DNA of 22,015 nt, from contig JAUSFR010000079.1 of the NCBI GenBank assembly GCA_030649775.1, forward strand, positions 1 through 22,015, in the 5' to 3' direction. How positions within the stretch are numbered: the stretch's first letter is position 1; each line of letters starts with the position of its first letter. Below, piece after piece: positions 13,185 to 20,165 of this stretch. The notes under the pieces were generated by a model that saw only the letters and a program-made list of their open reading frames with translations, had not been told where the DNA came from and searched no databases. This stretch comes from a bacterium. Lineage in GTDB: Bacteria; Patescibacteriota; Minisyncoccia; Phycocordibacterales; UBA10002. The position numbers and the translations under genes were made by a program.

Positions 13185-15410
13185 ATGGCTAAACGAAACA
13201 AAACAGAAGGGCGTCTTCCCCTTCTTCGTGAAGAAACGCTTCAGGGAGTACTCGCAGTACTGTTCTTCGCGGTGGGACTTACCCTTATCTTTTCGGCGTT
13301 CGGAAAGGCAGGAAATGGAGGAAAGGTTATCTACGATTGGCTCATTCATTTTGTCGGGGTTGGCTTTTACCTACTCCCTATCCTTGCTTTTATGCTGTCG
13401 GCGGGATTCTTGCGCGCACTCAAAGGACTGTTCCCCGTCAAGAAAACGGTGGGGGCGTTCGTGCTGTTTCTTTCCGGCCTCGGTATTATTGAAATTATTT
13501 TCCACACCGAAGGCGGGTGGCTCGGCAACATTCTTGCCTTCCCGCTCGTGAATATGTTTGACGTTTACATCTCACTCGTCATTCTCGCGGCCTGTTTCGT
13601 TATCGCGCTCCTTATTATGTTTGAGGCGTCAATTCCCGTTGGAACACTGGGACTGCTGTGGCGCGGACTCCGCGCGAAGAAGAGCGACGCCACCCCCGAC
13701 GAACTTGAGGCGGAAACACCGCGTGGGGGGGACGAAGAACTTCAGGATGACGAAGATGACTCTTCGGAATCCGAAGAACCGGAGAAAAAGAGCGAAAAAA
13801 AGCCAAAAATAAAAAATGGGATGGAAGAACTTCCCGCGATGGCGCTCAAAATTCCCGAGAGGTGGAGTCTGCGCGCGTATACCCCGCCACCACTTTCGCT
13901 TCTTGAAGTAGACAAGGGTAAGCCAGGTGTCGGCGACATCAAAGCAAACGCCAATATCATCAAACGCACGCTTCAAAATTTCGGTATTGAAGTGGAGATG
14001 GACGAGATTTCCATCGGACCCTCGGTAACCCGTTATGCGCTGAAGCCCGCCGAAAGCGTTCGTTTGTCTAAAATTGTCGCGCTCCAACGCGAACTTGAGC
14101 TCGCGCTTGCCGCCCATCCTATCCGCATTGAAGCTCCTATCCCCGGAAAGTCGCTCGTCGGCATTGAAATACCGAACACGATAAAGGCGACGGTTGGCCT
14201 CGCCACAATGCTCGGAAGCGCCGAATTCGCCACATCGGAGAAACCACTGCTTATGTCCCTCGGGAAAGACCTTTCTGGCAAGGCTCATTTCGCGAACCTT
14301 TCAAAAATGCCCCACACGCTTATTGCCGGCGCGACCGGTTCGGGAAAATCGGTTACCATCCATACCATCCTCACTTCCCTCCTCTTCAGAAACTCTCCCG
14401 ATGACATGAAACTCATTCTTATAGACCCGAAGCGTGTTGAACTTACCCTGTACAACAAAATCCCCCACCTCCTCACGCCCGTGATTACCGATGCCAAAAA
14501 GGCCATCCTCGCGCTGAAGTGGGCAGCGAAAGAAATGGACCGTCGTTACGATATTCTTGAATCCGAATCGGTACGCGATATTCAGTCGTATCACAAAAAT
14601 ATCGTGGAGCCGGAGTATAAAAAACTGGAGAAGTCTCCGAGAAAAGACACCGAGGAAGATACCGATACGGCAAAAATACCCGAGCGAATGCCGTATATTG
14701 TCATCATCATTGATGGACTTGCGGACATTATGACCACCTACCCTCGGGAACTGGAGGCGGCCATCGTGCGACTCGCTCAAATGAGCCGAGCGGTAGGTAT
14801 TCACCTCATTCTTTCCACCCAACGACCGAGCGTCAATGTCATCACGGGACTTATAAAGGCCAACATTCCGGCACGCATCGCGCTTCAGGTGTCGTCGCAA
14901 ATAGATTCACGCACCATTTTGGATACCGGCGGAGCCGAAAAGCTTCTCGGAGCGGGAGATATGCTTTTCCTTTCGGGTGAAATGTCAAAACCGGTGCGAT
15001 TACAATCAGCCTATATCTCTGAAACCGAGTTGAAGAAGGTTACCAAGTACCTGTCCGAACAATACAAAGACGATATCCCTTCCGACCTCAACCTCGGCGG
15101 AGGTGACGGAAACGGCGGTTCCCTCTTTGAAGGTTCTATCGGAAGTAGCGACGATGAAGAGATAGACGACAACCTCTATGAGGAGGCTCGCGAGGCGGTG
15201 ATTTCCGCGGGTAAAGCATCCACGTCGTATCTGCAACGAAAACTGCGCATTGGCTACTCCCGCGCGGCACGACTTATGGATATTCTTGAGGAACGAAATG
15301 TGATTGGCCCGTCCGACGGGTCCAAACCTCGCGAGGTAAGGGGTGCGGCGGGACACGACGCTCCACCACCCGAGGGAGACGAGGGAGCCCCAGGACCGGG
15401 AGAGTTGTAG
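13185..15410 (+). CDS. ftsK: DNA translocase FtsK/SpoIIIE
   Basis: This 741-residue, ATP-driven septal DNA pump works in chromosome segregation and division. It has N-terminal membrane helices at about 19-38, 56-78, 87-107 and 126-147; an acidic linker (165-215, EELQDDEDDSSESEEPEKK); an alpha domain (250-350); and the RecA-like motor with Walker A GATGSGKS (382-389) and DPKRVEL (414-420). Conserved motor segments RLAQMSRAVGIHLILSTQRPS and SQIDSRTILDTGGAEKLLG follow, then a gamma winged helix (about 664-720, GKASTSYLQRKLRIGYSRAARLMDILEERNVIG). The Walker B strand reads IVIIIDGLAD: Asp510 is followed by Gly511 where the family has the catalytic Glu (DE). No Shine-Dalgarno. The C-terminal 20 residues are Pro/Gly/Glu-rich. 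A CGAAT spacer begins at its stop codon. Confidence 0.95.
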   Translation: MAKRNKTEGRLPLLREETLQGVLAVLFFAVGLTLIFSAFGKAGNGGKVIYDWLIHFVGVGFYLLPILAFMLSAGFLRALKGLFPVKKTVGAFVLFLSGLGIIEIIFHTEGGWLGNILAFPLVNMFDVYISLVILAACFVIALLIMFEASIPVGTLGLLWRGLRAKKSDATPDELEAETPRGGDEELQDDEDDSSESEEPEKKSEKKPKIKNGMEELPAMALKIPERWSLRAYTPPPLSLLEVDKGKPGVGDIKANANIIKRTLQNFGIEVEMDEISIGPSVTRYALKPAESVRLSKIVALQRELELALAAHPIRIEAPIPGKSLVGIEIPNTIKATVGLATMLGSAEFATSEKPLLMSLGKDLSGKAHFANLSKMPHTLIAGATGSGKSVTIHTILTSLLFRNSPDDMKLILIDPKRVELTLYNKIPHLLTPVITDAKKAILALKWAAKEMDRRYDILESESVRDIQSYHKNIVEPEYKKLEKSPRKDTEEDTDTAKIPERMPYIVIIIDGLADIMTTYPRELEAAIVRLAQMSRAVGIHLILSTQRPSVNVITGLIKANIPARIALQVSSQIDSRTILDTGGAEKLLGAGDMLFLSGEMSKPVRLQSAYISETELKKVTKYLSEQYKDDIPSDLNLGGGDGNGGSLFEGSIGSSDDEEIDDNLYEEAREAVISAGKASTSYLQRKLRIGYSRAARLMDILEERNVIGPSDGSKPREVRGAAGHDAPPPEGDEGAPGPGEL

Positions 15411-15413
15411 TAG

Positions 15414-15522
15414 CACAATTCGAATATACGAATAGCGTACTCGAATATACAAATAAAATGGAGACGCCCTTAATTTTATTCGCGTCATTCGTTCGGTAGA
15501 TTCGCGTCATTCGCATTGTGTT
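15414..15522. repeat. CGAAT/ATTCG word-repeat spacer, copy A (empty)
   Basis: The left half is CACAATTCGAATATACGAAT...CGAATATACAAATAAAAT; the loop is GGAGACGCCCTTA; the right half is ATTTTATTCGCGTCATTCG...ATTCGCATTGTGTT. It runs from a TAG next to the ftsK stop to the ATG of the next gene, filling the whole spacer. Confidence 0.8.
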
Positions 15523-15933
15523 ATGGAACGCACTCCCAAAATCATCATCGGCATCTCGGTTACCCTGCTTGTCGCGCTCGGTCTTGGCATCTATGCCTAC
15601 TTCCAATCGTGGGAATACCTGCAGGGACCCGTTCTCACGGTGATAGAACCCTTGAATGGCTCTACTTCAACCACGTCGCTCGTTACCCTCCTCGGAAACG
15701 CGCGCAACGTGGCGTTTCTTACCCTCAACGGCAGGCAGATATTTACCAATGAACAAGGCCGTTTCCGCGAGTCGTTGCTCCTCCCCAAGGGCTATTCTAT
15801 AATGACTCTTGAGGGGAAGGACCGCTTCGGGCATAGCGTGGAGAAGCGGTTGGAGCTGGTGTATAAGCCGGAACAAAGTAAAAATGAAAATAGCAAAATG
15901 GAAAATGGTACAACAACTGCTCCGCAATTTTGA
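15523..15933 (+). CDS. membrane-anchored protein with one Ig-like extracytoplasmic domain
   Basis: This 136-residue protein has an N-terminal anchor helix (about 6-27, KIIIGISVTLLVALGLGIYAY) and then one beta-sandwich-like domain (37-115). Its pattern VLTVIEPLNGSTSTTSLVTLLG, VAFLTLNGRQIFTNEQGRFRESLLLPKG and IMTLEGKDRFGHSVEKRLELVYK resembles bacterial Ig-like or glucodextranase-B-type domains, which usually bind wall polymers or other proteins. The tail NENSKMENG is encoded by the AAAATG word repeat that begins at 15876, so the repeat runs into the gene. The start codon directly adjoins spacer copy A. Function unknown. Confidence 0.75.
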   Translation: MERTPKIIIGISVTLLVALGLGIYAYFQSWEYLQGPVLTVIEPLNGSTSTTSLVTLLGNARNVAFLTLNGRQIFTNEQGRFRESLLLPKGYSIMTLEGKDRFGHSVEKRLELVYKPEQSKNENSKMENGTTTAPQF

Positions 15934-15964
15934 CTTTTGATTTTTTAACTTTACATTTATTTTC
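15876..15964. repeat. AAAATG/ATTTT word-repeat spacer
   Basis: The left words are AAAAATGAAAATAGCAAAAT and GGAAAATGG. The right words are CAATTTTGACTTTTGA, TTTTTTAACTTTACATT. The left half overlaps the end of the upstream CDS and the right half holds the downstream promoter. Confidence 0.55.
15930..15957 (+). promoter_or_regulatory. promoter for the 15965 gene, probably leaderless
   Basis: TTGACT (15930-15935), 16 bases, TACATT (15952-15957). The ATG lies 7 bases after the -10 box, so the mRNA would start at the start codon. Confidence 0.5.
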
Positions 15965-16258
15965 ATGAACTGGAAAAACTGGCCACTTTGGGTAAAGGGA
16001 GGAATATTGGGACTACTCGTAGGTATCATAGGTACTTGGGTCCCGATGACCATTCCATTCGGAAATGGACCTCTAGCTTTTGCACTAGTGGACGGAACAT
16101 TGAAGATCATCGAGTTCCTTTCATATCCTCTTGGACTTCTCTTTTGCAGAGGAGCCTGCGAAGGCGAGCAGGTATTTGCTATTGTCCTTACAGGACCACT
16201 TAGCGGATTGCTGTATGGAGTGATACTTGGACTTCTCTACGGCAAAATCAAAACGTGA
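15965..16258 (+). CDS. small three-helix membrane protein (MNWKxWPxW type)
   Basis: This 97-residue protein starts MNWKNWPLWVKGG and has hydrophobic segments at about 12-32, 44-61 and 69-93 (ending SGLLYGVILGLLYGKIKT). The N terminus shares MNWKxWPxWxK with the protein at 16640-16978, so the two may be distant paralogues or share a membrane-entry motif. Two Cys (61, 65) flank a short acidic loop (CRGACEGE). The base composition is more AT-rich than neighbouring ftsK and recA. Function unknown; the family was not recognised. Confidence 0.65.
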   Translation: MNWKNWPLWVKGGILGLLVGIIGTWVPMTIPFGNGPLAFALVDGTLKIIEFLSYPLGLLFCRGACEGEQVFAIVLTGPLSGLLYGVILGLLYGKIKT

Positions 16259-16265
16259 CGAAAAG

Positions 16266-16274
16266 TGATATAAT
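16266..16274 (+). promoter_or_regulatory. perfect extended -10 promoter, leaderless
   Basis: TGA-TATAAT (16266-16274) is a consensus extended -10 box; the ATG at 16283 begins 8 bases later. No -35 is needed for this class. The mRNA would begin at or next to the start codon. Confidence 0.65.
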
Positions 16275-16282
16275 TGAACATC

Positions 16283-16633
16283 ATGAAAAAGACTCCTAAA
16301 CAAGCAACGCTCCAAACGCTGGACAAGAAGATTGATACGCTGATAACTACGGTGGACAATTTGGCTATCGCTACCAAACGCGGTTTTGACAACACAGTCT
16401 CAAAAACTGAATTTACGGAATTCAAAAGCGAAATAACGGAATTTAAGAAAAACACTGAACGGACACTGTTCAACCTTGACAGTCACGCTCGAACAGCAAA
16501 TGAACGGCTAGACGCGATTGATAAAACATTGGAACCGCTTATGTTCGCCTCGGGCGCGATGCAGAGGGAACTCCGAGAGCACGAACGGCGTATTTCGCAC
16601 ATGGAACGAAAAGTCGGCTTAGCTACCAAATAA
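16283..16633 (+). CDS. coiled-coil protein, unknown function
   Basis: From the ATG at 16283 there are 116 residues, nearly all helical with heptad-like spacing. LQTLDKKIDTLITTVDNLAI and SKTEFTEFKSEITEFKKN come first, then ERLDAIDKTLEPL and MQRELREHERRISHMERKVG. It contains no Cys, signal or membrane segment. A TTG at 16274 could extend it by three residues, but that T is the last base of the TATAAT box, so the ATG is preferred. It is flanked by two small membrane proteins and may work with them (inference from position only). Confidence 0.7.
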   Translation: MKKTPKQATLQTLDKKIDTLITTVDNLAIATKRGFDNTVSKTEFTEFKSEITEFKKNTERTLFNLDSHARTANERLDAIDKTLEPLMFASGAMQRELREHERRISHMERKVGLATK

Positions 16634-16639
16634 ATTACT

Positions 16640-16978
16640 ATGAACTGGAAATCGTGGCCGTATTGGAAAAAAGTTTTAAAAAAAGCATCCGCTCTAGTCG
16701 CTGTTTTGATTATTCTCGTGATTATAGGGGAGGTTAGTACTATGTGGTTTCTTACGTACCCCTTTCTGATAGCTGCGTTCTTACCAGTGTTTCCTGCCAC
16801 GTTCTTGACGGACTTATTATTACCTATGGGTACGTTAGATGGTATTTTGCTAAGATTACTCTTTATCGTCGTCTTGACCGTACTGGAATTTATGCTCTTG
16901 ATTGTTCTTATTGACTGGATTTACGACAAACTCAAAATACGCAGACTGGATACTGGATCCCCGCCTGCGCGGGGATGA
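16640..16978 (+). CDS. small membrane protein (MNWKxWPxW type) with repeat-encoded tail
   Basis: This 112-residue protein starts MNWKSWPYWKKVLKKAS, with hydrophobic segments at about 16-33, 38-62 and 68-95 and a basic end (DWIYDKLKIRRL). It begins six bases after the coiled-coil gene stops and is likely co-transcribed. The last residues (DTGSPPARG) and the TGA stop are encoded by a REP-type hairpin (16953-16979), so the original C terminus has probably been replaced by repeat sequence. Its N-terminal motif matches the 15965 protein. Function unknown. Confidence 0.65.
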   Translation: MNWKSWPYWKKVLKKASALVAVLIILVIIGEVSTMWFLTYPFLIAAFLPVFPATFLTDLLLPMGTLDGILLRLLFIVVLTVLEFMLLIVLIDWIYDKLKIRRLDTGSPPARG

Positions 16979-16979
16979 C
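16953..16979. repeat. REP-type hairpin providing a stop codon
   Basis: CTGGATCCCCGCCTGCGCGG followed by GGATGAC is the short form of the interspersed hairpin. TGA at 16976-16978 ends the preceding gene. Confidence 0.7.
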
Positions 16980-16986
16980 AGACCCT

Positions 16987-17036
16987 CATTATTCGTAGCT
17001 TCATCATTCATACTTCATTATTCATCATTCATCCCC
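16987..17036. repeat. TCATTATTCATC word repeat before recA
   Basis: About 50 bases of the words CATTATTCG, TCATCATTCATAC and TTCATTATTCATC run up to the recA ATG. No complementary left half is seen; the REP hairpin occupies that side. Confidence 0.5.
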
Positions 17037-17037
17037 T

Positions 17038-18108
17038 ATGGCCTTCGGCAAACCTAAAAAAGAAAAGGAAGCGAAAACACTCGGCGCGAACATTGAAGAT
17101 ACGCTGAACGCCATCAAGACCAAGTTCGGCGAGGACTCCATTATGAAGCTGGGGGAGAAGCCTCACGTAGATGTAAACGCCATCTCAACTGGCTCTATCG
17201 GGCTCGATGCGGCGCTCGGTGTCGGAGGACTTCCCCGCGGGCGCATCATTGAAATCTTTGGGCCCGAATCGTCCGGCAAAACCACCCTCACCCTCCACGT
17301 CATTGCCGAAGCACAAAAGAAAAGTGGAATTTGCGCGTTCATTGATGCCGAGCACGCGATGGACCCCGAGTACGCAAAACGTCTGGGAGTTAAAATTAAC
17401 GAACTCCTCATCTCCCAACCCGACACAGGTGAACAGGCGCTTGAAATCGTGGAGTCACTTGTGCGAAGCGGAAAGCTGGATGTTATCGTGATAGACTCGG
17501 TAGCTGCGCTCACCCCTAAAGACGAAATCGAAGGCGATATGGGGCAGTCCCACGTCGGCAAACAGGCACGGCTGATGAGTCAGGCGCTTCGCAAACTCAC
17601 CGCTATCGTCGCCCGCTCCAAAACCATCGTCATCTTCATCAACCAAATCCGTATGCAGATTGGGGTAATGTTTGGCAATCCCGAAACCACTCCCGGAGGC
17701 AAAGCGCTCAAGTTCTATACCTCCGTTCGATTGGATATCCGCCGTATCGCGCAAATCAAGAAAGGTGACGAGGTGATGGGCGGGCGCGTGCGCGTGAAAG
17801 TTGTAAAAAACAAAGTAGCCGCTCCGTTCAAGCAGACCGAATTTGACCTTATGTACAACGAGGGCATTTCACGCGAAGGCGAACTTATCGCGCTCGGTGA
17901 AAAGATGGGACTCGTCAAGAAGTCCGGCACCTCCTATGAATATGACGGCGTGAAGCTCGGTCGTGGGTATGACGCAACTCGCCAGTTCCTTCGGGAAAAC
18001 AAAAAGGTGGCGGATGAAATCCTGAAGACCATTAAGAAACAACTCAAGGACGGTGGTCCACTGGAGGCGGTACACAATGCGAATGACACGAATCTGGAGA
18101 ACGAATGA
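17038..18108 (+). CDS. recA: recombinase RecA
   Basis: This 356-residue, ATP-dependent strand-exchange protein acts in homologous recombination and, where present, SOS induction. Walker A GPESSGKT (75-82), catalytic Glu in FIDAEHA (105), Walker [13 protein letters not shown] (149-160), [20 protein letters not shown], the L2 region with [26 protein letters not shown] (about 202-227), and the C-terminal domain [14 protein letters not shown]...[11 protein letters not shown] are intact. The last 11 residues ([11 protein letters not shown]) are encoded by the left half of a CGAAT spacer, where its usual TAA is replaced by an in-frame GTA. No LexA-type box was recognised upstream. The next gene starts 10 bases on. 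Confidence 0.98.
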   Translation: MAFGKPKKEKEAKTLGANIEDTLNAIKTKFGEDSIMKLGEKPHVDVNAISTGSIGLDAALGVGGLPRGRIIEIFGPESSGKTTLTLHVIAEAQKKSGICAFIDAEHAMDPEYAKRLGVKINELLISQPDTGEQALEIVESLVRSGKLDVIVIDSVAALTPKDEIEGDMGQSHVGKQARLMSQALRKLTAIVARSKTIVIFINQIRMQIGVMFGNPETTPGGKALKFYTSVRLDIRRIAQIKKGDEVMGGRVRVKVVKNKVAAPFKQTEFDLMYNEGISREGELIALGEKMGLVKKSGTSYEYDGVKLGRGYDATRQFLRENKKVADEILKTIKKQLKDGGPLEAVHNANDTNLENE

Positions 18109-18118
18109 CACAAATAAA
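18073..18118. repeat. CGAAT spacer copy B, left half
   Basis: CACAATGCGAATGACACGAAT...ACGAATGACACAAATAAAAT overlaps the end of recA. It ends at the point where copies A and C have a short loop and where the GxxExxY gene starts. Confidence 0.8.
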
Positions 18119-18508
18119 ATGGAGGAATCAGACGAAAAGATAGTGTATAGGCAACTTTCTTACAAAATCACAGGGCTACTATTCAAAGTACACCGTGAAT
18201 TGGGCAAACACTGTCGCGAACAGCAATACGGTGACGCATTGGAGAAATTACTCACATTGCAAAAAATGAATTTTGAAAGAGAGAAGCCTTTGCTCATACC
18301 GGCAATAGACAGAATCAACACAAATGTAGTAGATTTCACTGTAGATGGTAAGATTCTTATTGACCTAAAAGCGAAACCTTTTGTGACTAAGGATGACTAC
18401 TATCAGATGAATCGTTATTTGGATGCCTGTGGCTACAGATTAGGATTAATAGTCAATTTTCACAATATGTACCTAAAACCAATTAGAGTACTGCATCAAC
18501 GTTCGTGA
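18119..18508 (+). CDS. GxxExxY protein (PD-(D/E)XK nuclease-like fold)
   Basis: From the ATG at 18119 there are 129 residues. An N-terminal helix (LSYKITGLLFKVHRELGKH) leads to the name-giving motif as G29-xxxx-E34-xx-Y37, followed by a helix (GDALEKLLTLQKMNF) and the nuclease-like core. Asp72 in VVDFTVDGK, then IDLKAK with Asp82 and Lys84 (usually E-x-K), and Gln96 in YYQMNRYLDACGYRLGLIVNF. The size is normal. The family's biochemical activity is not established to my knowledge. The ORF occupies exactly the loop between the two halves of a CGAAT intergenic hairpin, and its ATGGAG start matches bases of the empty copy A. It is more AT-rich than recA and ssb. An upstream in-frame start inside recA (18053) is unlikely. 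Confidence 0.85.
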   Translation: MEESDEKIVYRQLSYKITGLLFKVHRELGKHCREQQYGDALEKLLTLQKMNFEREKPLLIPAIDRINTNVVDFTVDGKILIDLKAKPFVTKDDYYQMNRYLDACGYRLGLIVNFHNMYLKPIRVLHQRS

Positions 18509-18515
18509 CGTCGAC

Positions 18516-18565
18516 AATTTTATTCGTGTAATTCGAATCTTCTATTCGTAGATTCGCATTGTGTT
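18516..18565. repeat. CGAAT spacer copy B, right half
   Basis: AATTTTATTCGTGTAATTCG...TTCGTAGATTCGCATTGTGTT ends at the ssb ATG. It is complementary to the left half at 18073-18118 (AACACAATGCGAAT). Confidence 0.8.
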
Positions 18566-19030
18566 ATGTTTGTAAACAAAGTCATCCTCTACGGCAATCT
18601 TACCCGCGACCCGGAGCTCAAGGCACTCCCCTCCGGAAGCCAGGTAGCGGAATTCGCCATTGCCACGAACCGCGTCTACAAAGACAAAAACGGTGCAAAA
18701 CAAGAGGAGGTGGATTTCCACAACATTGTCGCGTTCGGCAAAACAGCCGAGGTTATCGCGCAGTATCTCAAAAAAGGACGGCCTATTTTTATTGAAGGCC
18801 GAATACGCACTCGCAGTTGGGAATCCAAGGACGGCACCGGTAAGCGCTACAAGACCGAAATCGTGCTGGAGAACTTCCAGTTTGGCCCCAGCCTCCGTGA
18901 TGGCGCGGGGGGAGGAACCAGCAACACACAGTCGACCACACACAACAAGCCTGAAGAAAGCAAGGACGATGCCGGTCCCGGCATTCAATATCCGCAGGAG
19001 GAGATAAATGCGGATGATATACCTTTTTAG
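18566..19030 (+). CDS. ssb: single-stranded DNA-binding protein
   Basis: This 154-residue protein coats ssDNA in replication and repair, and its tip recruits partner enzymes. The OB fold spans about 1-107 with MFVNKVILYGNLTRDPELK, ATNRVYKDKNGAKQEEVDFH, VAFGKTAEVIAQYLKKGRPI and IEGRIRTRSWESKDGTGKRYKTEIV. A Gly/Ser/Asn-rich linker is followed by the acidic tip DDIPF at the C terminus. The length is somewhat below the ~175 of E. coli. Here ssb is on the plus strand, convergent with rpsR, instead of between rpsF and rpsR as is common. The start codon adjoins the CGAAT spacer; there is no Shine-Dalgarno. Confidence 0.97.
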   Translation: MFVNKVILYGNLTRDPELKALPSGSQVAEFAIATNRVYKDKNGAKQEEVDFHNIVAFGKTAEVIAQYLKKGRPIFIEGRIRTRSWESKDGTGKRYKTEIVLENFQFGPSLRDGAGGGTSNTQSTTHNKPEESKDDAGPGIQYPQEEINADDIPF

Positions 19031-19180
19031 CAAAGCTAAAAAGAAGCTCGAAGTCCTAAGCCAGAAGTTCTAAGAAAAAGATTGAAAGAAAAACTCGAGG
19101 AAATCCTCGAGTCTTTCTTTGCCTTCTTTTCTTACTCTTAAGCTTCTTCAGTCTTCGAGCTTAGAGCTTTCGTTTTCTTT
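19031..19180. repeat. AAGCTCGAAG/CTTCGAGCTT word-repeat spacer
   Basis: The left words AAGCTAAAAAGAAGCTCGAAG, TCCTAAGCCAGAAGTTCTAAG face the right words TTAAGCTTCTTCAGTCTTCG, AGCTTAGAGCTTT, with the terminator 19085-19120 at the centre. It fills the spacer between the convergent ssb and rpsR genes. Confidence 0.65.
19085..19120. terminator. bidirectional terminator between ssb and rpsR
   Basis: AAAGAAAAACTCGAGG, loop AAAT, then CCTCGAGTCTTTCTTT. A-rich and T-rich flanks suit termination from both sides. Confidence 0.7.
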
Positions 19181-19391
19181 ATCTTACGAGATACGGCAAG
19201 AGTCCCATATAGCGGGCGCGCTTCACGGCCATAGCGAGCTGTCTCTGGTATTTGGCGGAGACACCCGTGTGCTTCCCTCCCTGAATACGACCGTGCGGAT
19301 TGAGAAACTTCTTGAGAAGTTCCGTGTCCTTGTAGTCTATGTGTTTGATGTTATTTTGTGAAAAATAGCATTGCTTATCTGACTTGTCCAT
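19179..19391 (-). CDS. rpsR: 30S ribosomal protein bS18
   Basis: This 70-residue protein of the small-subunit platform partners bS6. The signature is [29 protein letters not shown], then [29 protein letters not shown]. Only the first of the family's frequent Cys residues (CYF) is kept. Length is normal. Reading order on the minus strand is rpsF, efp, rpsR, with spacers filled by two different word repeats. The ATG lacks a Shine-Dalgarno. Confidence 0.96.
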   Translation of the reverse strand: MDKSDKQCYFSQNNIKHIDYKDTELLKKFLNPHGRIQGGKHTGVSAKYQRQLAMAVKRARYMGLLPYLVR

Positions 19392-19447
19392 AATTTTTGT
19401 ATCTTAGAATGCTTATAATGTTTAGTTTAATTTTGTCTCGTCAGAAT

Positions 19448-19568
19448 CACCAATAACCAAGAAACAAGCTCCAAACAATAATCAAAATCTCAAACACCAA
19501 ACCGAGGGGATTCTTGAATATTGGTCATTGTAGTTTGTTTGGTTATTGTATCTTGGTGTTTGGTTATT
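19448..19568. repeat. AACCAA/TTGGTT word-repeat spacer between efp and rpsR
   Basis: The left half is ACCAATAACCAAGAAACAAG...AATCTCAAACACCAAAC. The right half is TTGGTCATTGTAGTTTGTTT...TTGGTGTTTGGTTATT. They are degenerate complements around an 18-base loop. This vocabulary is common beside four-helix-bundle genes in other CPR genomes as I recall; no gene is present here. Confidence 0.7.
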
Positions 19569-19571
19569 TTC

Positions 19572-20156
19572 TTATGCCCTCTCCACATACTCCCCCGTTT
19601 CGGTATTGATGCGCACCACATCACCCTCGGTGATGAACATCGGCGCATTGAGCGTAGCACCGGTTTCAAGGGTAATCACTTTGTTCCCGCCTTTGGCCGT
19701 GTCGCCCTTGATGGCTGGAGGAGCTTCCGTAACCTTGAGTTCCACCTTGATGGGAAGGCGGATACCGATGAGTTTCCCTTCACCTTCGTCTTCAACCCCC
19801 TCCTTCCACGTAAGGGCGTCCACCATGCTGTTTGGCTTAAGAAAACGTCCTCCCTCACCCACTATTTCGCTGGTGAACGAAAATCGCTTGGCGGGATTGT
19901 TCGCCTCGCAAAACCAGAACTGACCTTTAGTGGTGTACAGGTATTTGATTTCTCGCGTGTTGATATCGGCCTCATCAACCTTGTCGGCCTGATGAAACGT
20001 GATTTCAGTCACCTTGCCGGTAAAAAGGTTTTTGAGCTTCGTCTGGTTGACGGGCTTACGCTGTTGCATACGGAAAATATGCGCGTCAAGCACTTCAAAG
20101 GGTTGGCCTTCGTAGACAATAAATTTTTTTCCGAGAATTTCGTTGTAGTTTAACAT
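19572..20156 (-). CDS. efp: translation elongation factor P
   Basis: From the ATG at 20156 (MLNYNEILGKKFIVYEGQPFEV) there are 194 residues; EF-P relieves stalling at polyproline. Three beta-barrel domains are visible: KOW-like I (1-65), OB II (66-128, with GQFWFCEANNPAKRFSF and VDALTWKEG), OB III (129-194, with GDTAKGGNKVITLETGATLNAPMFI and GDVVRINTETGEYVERA). The domain I tip reads AHIFRMQQRKPVNQTKLKN where the canonical loop is PGKGQAF, so the modified Lys/Arg position is not obvious. A TTG at 20168 in frame would add four residues; the ATG fits the family's usual start better. It lies between rpsF and rpsR. Confidence 0.94.
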   Translation of the reverse strand: MLNYNEILGKKFIVYEGQPFEVLDAHIFRMQQRKPVNQTKLKNLFTGKVTEITFHQADKVDEADINTREIKYLYTTKGQFWFCEANNPAKRFSFTSEIVGEGGRFLKPNSMVDALTWKEGVEDEGEGKLIGIRLPIKVELKVTEAPPAIKGDTAKGGNKVITLETGATLNAPMFITEGDVVRINTETGEYVERA

Positions 20157-20165
20157 GACTTTGCT

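Noticed and set aside
13629..14288. Long minus-strand ORFs inside ftsK
   Set aside because: They are shadows of a well-conserved GC-rich coding frame.
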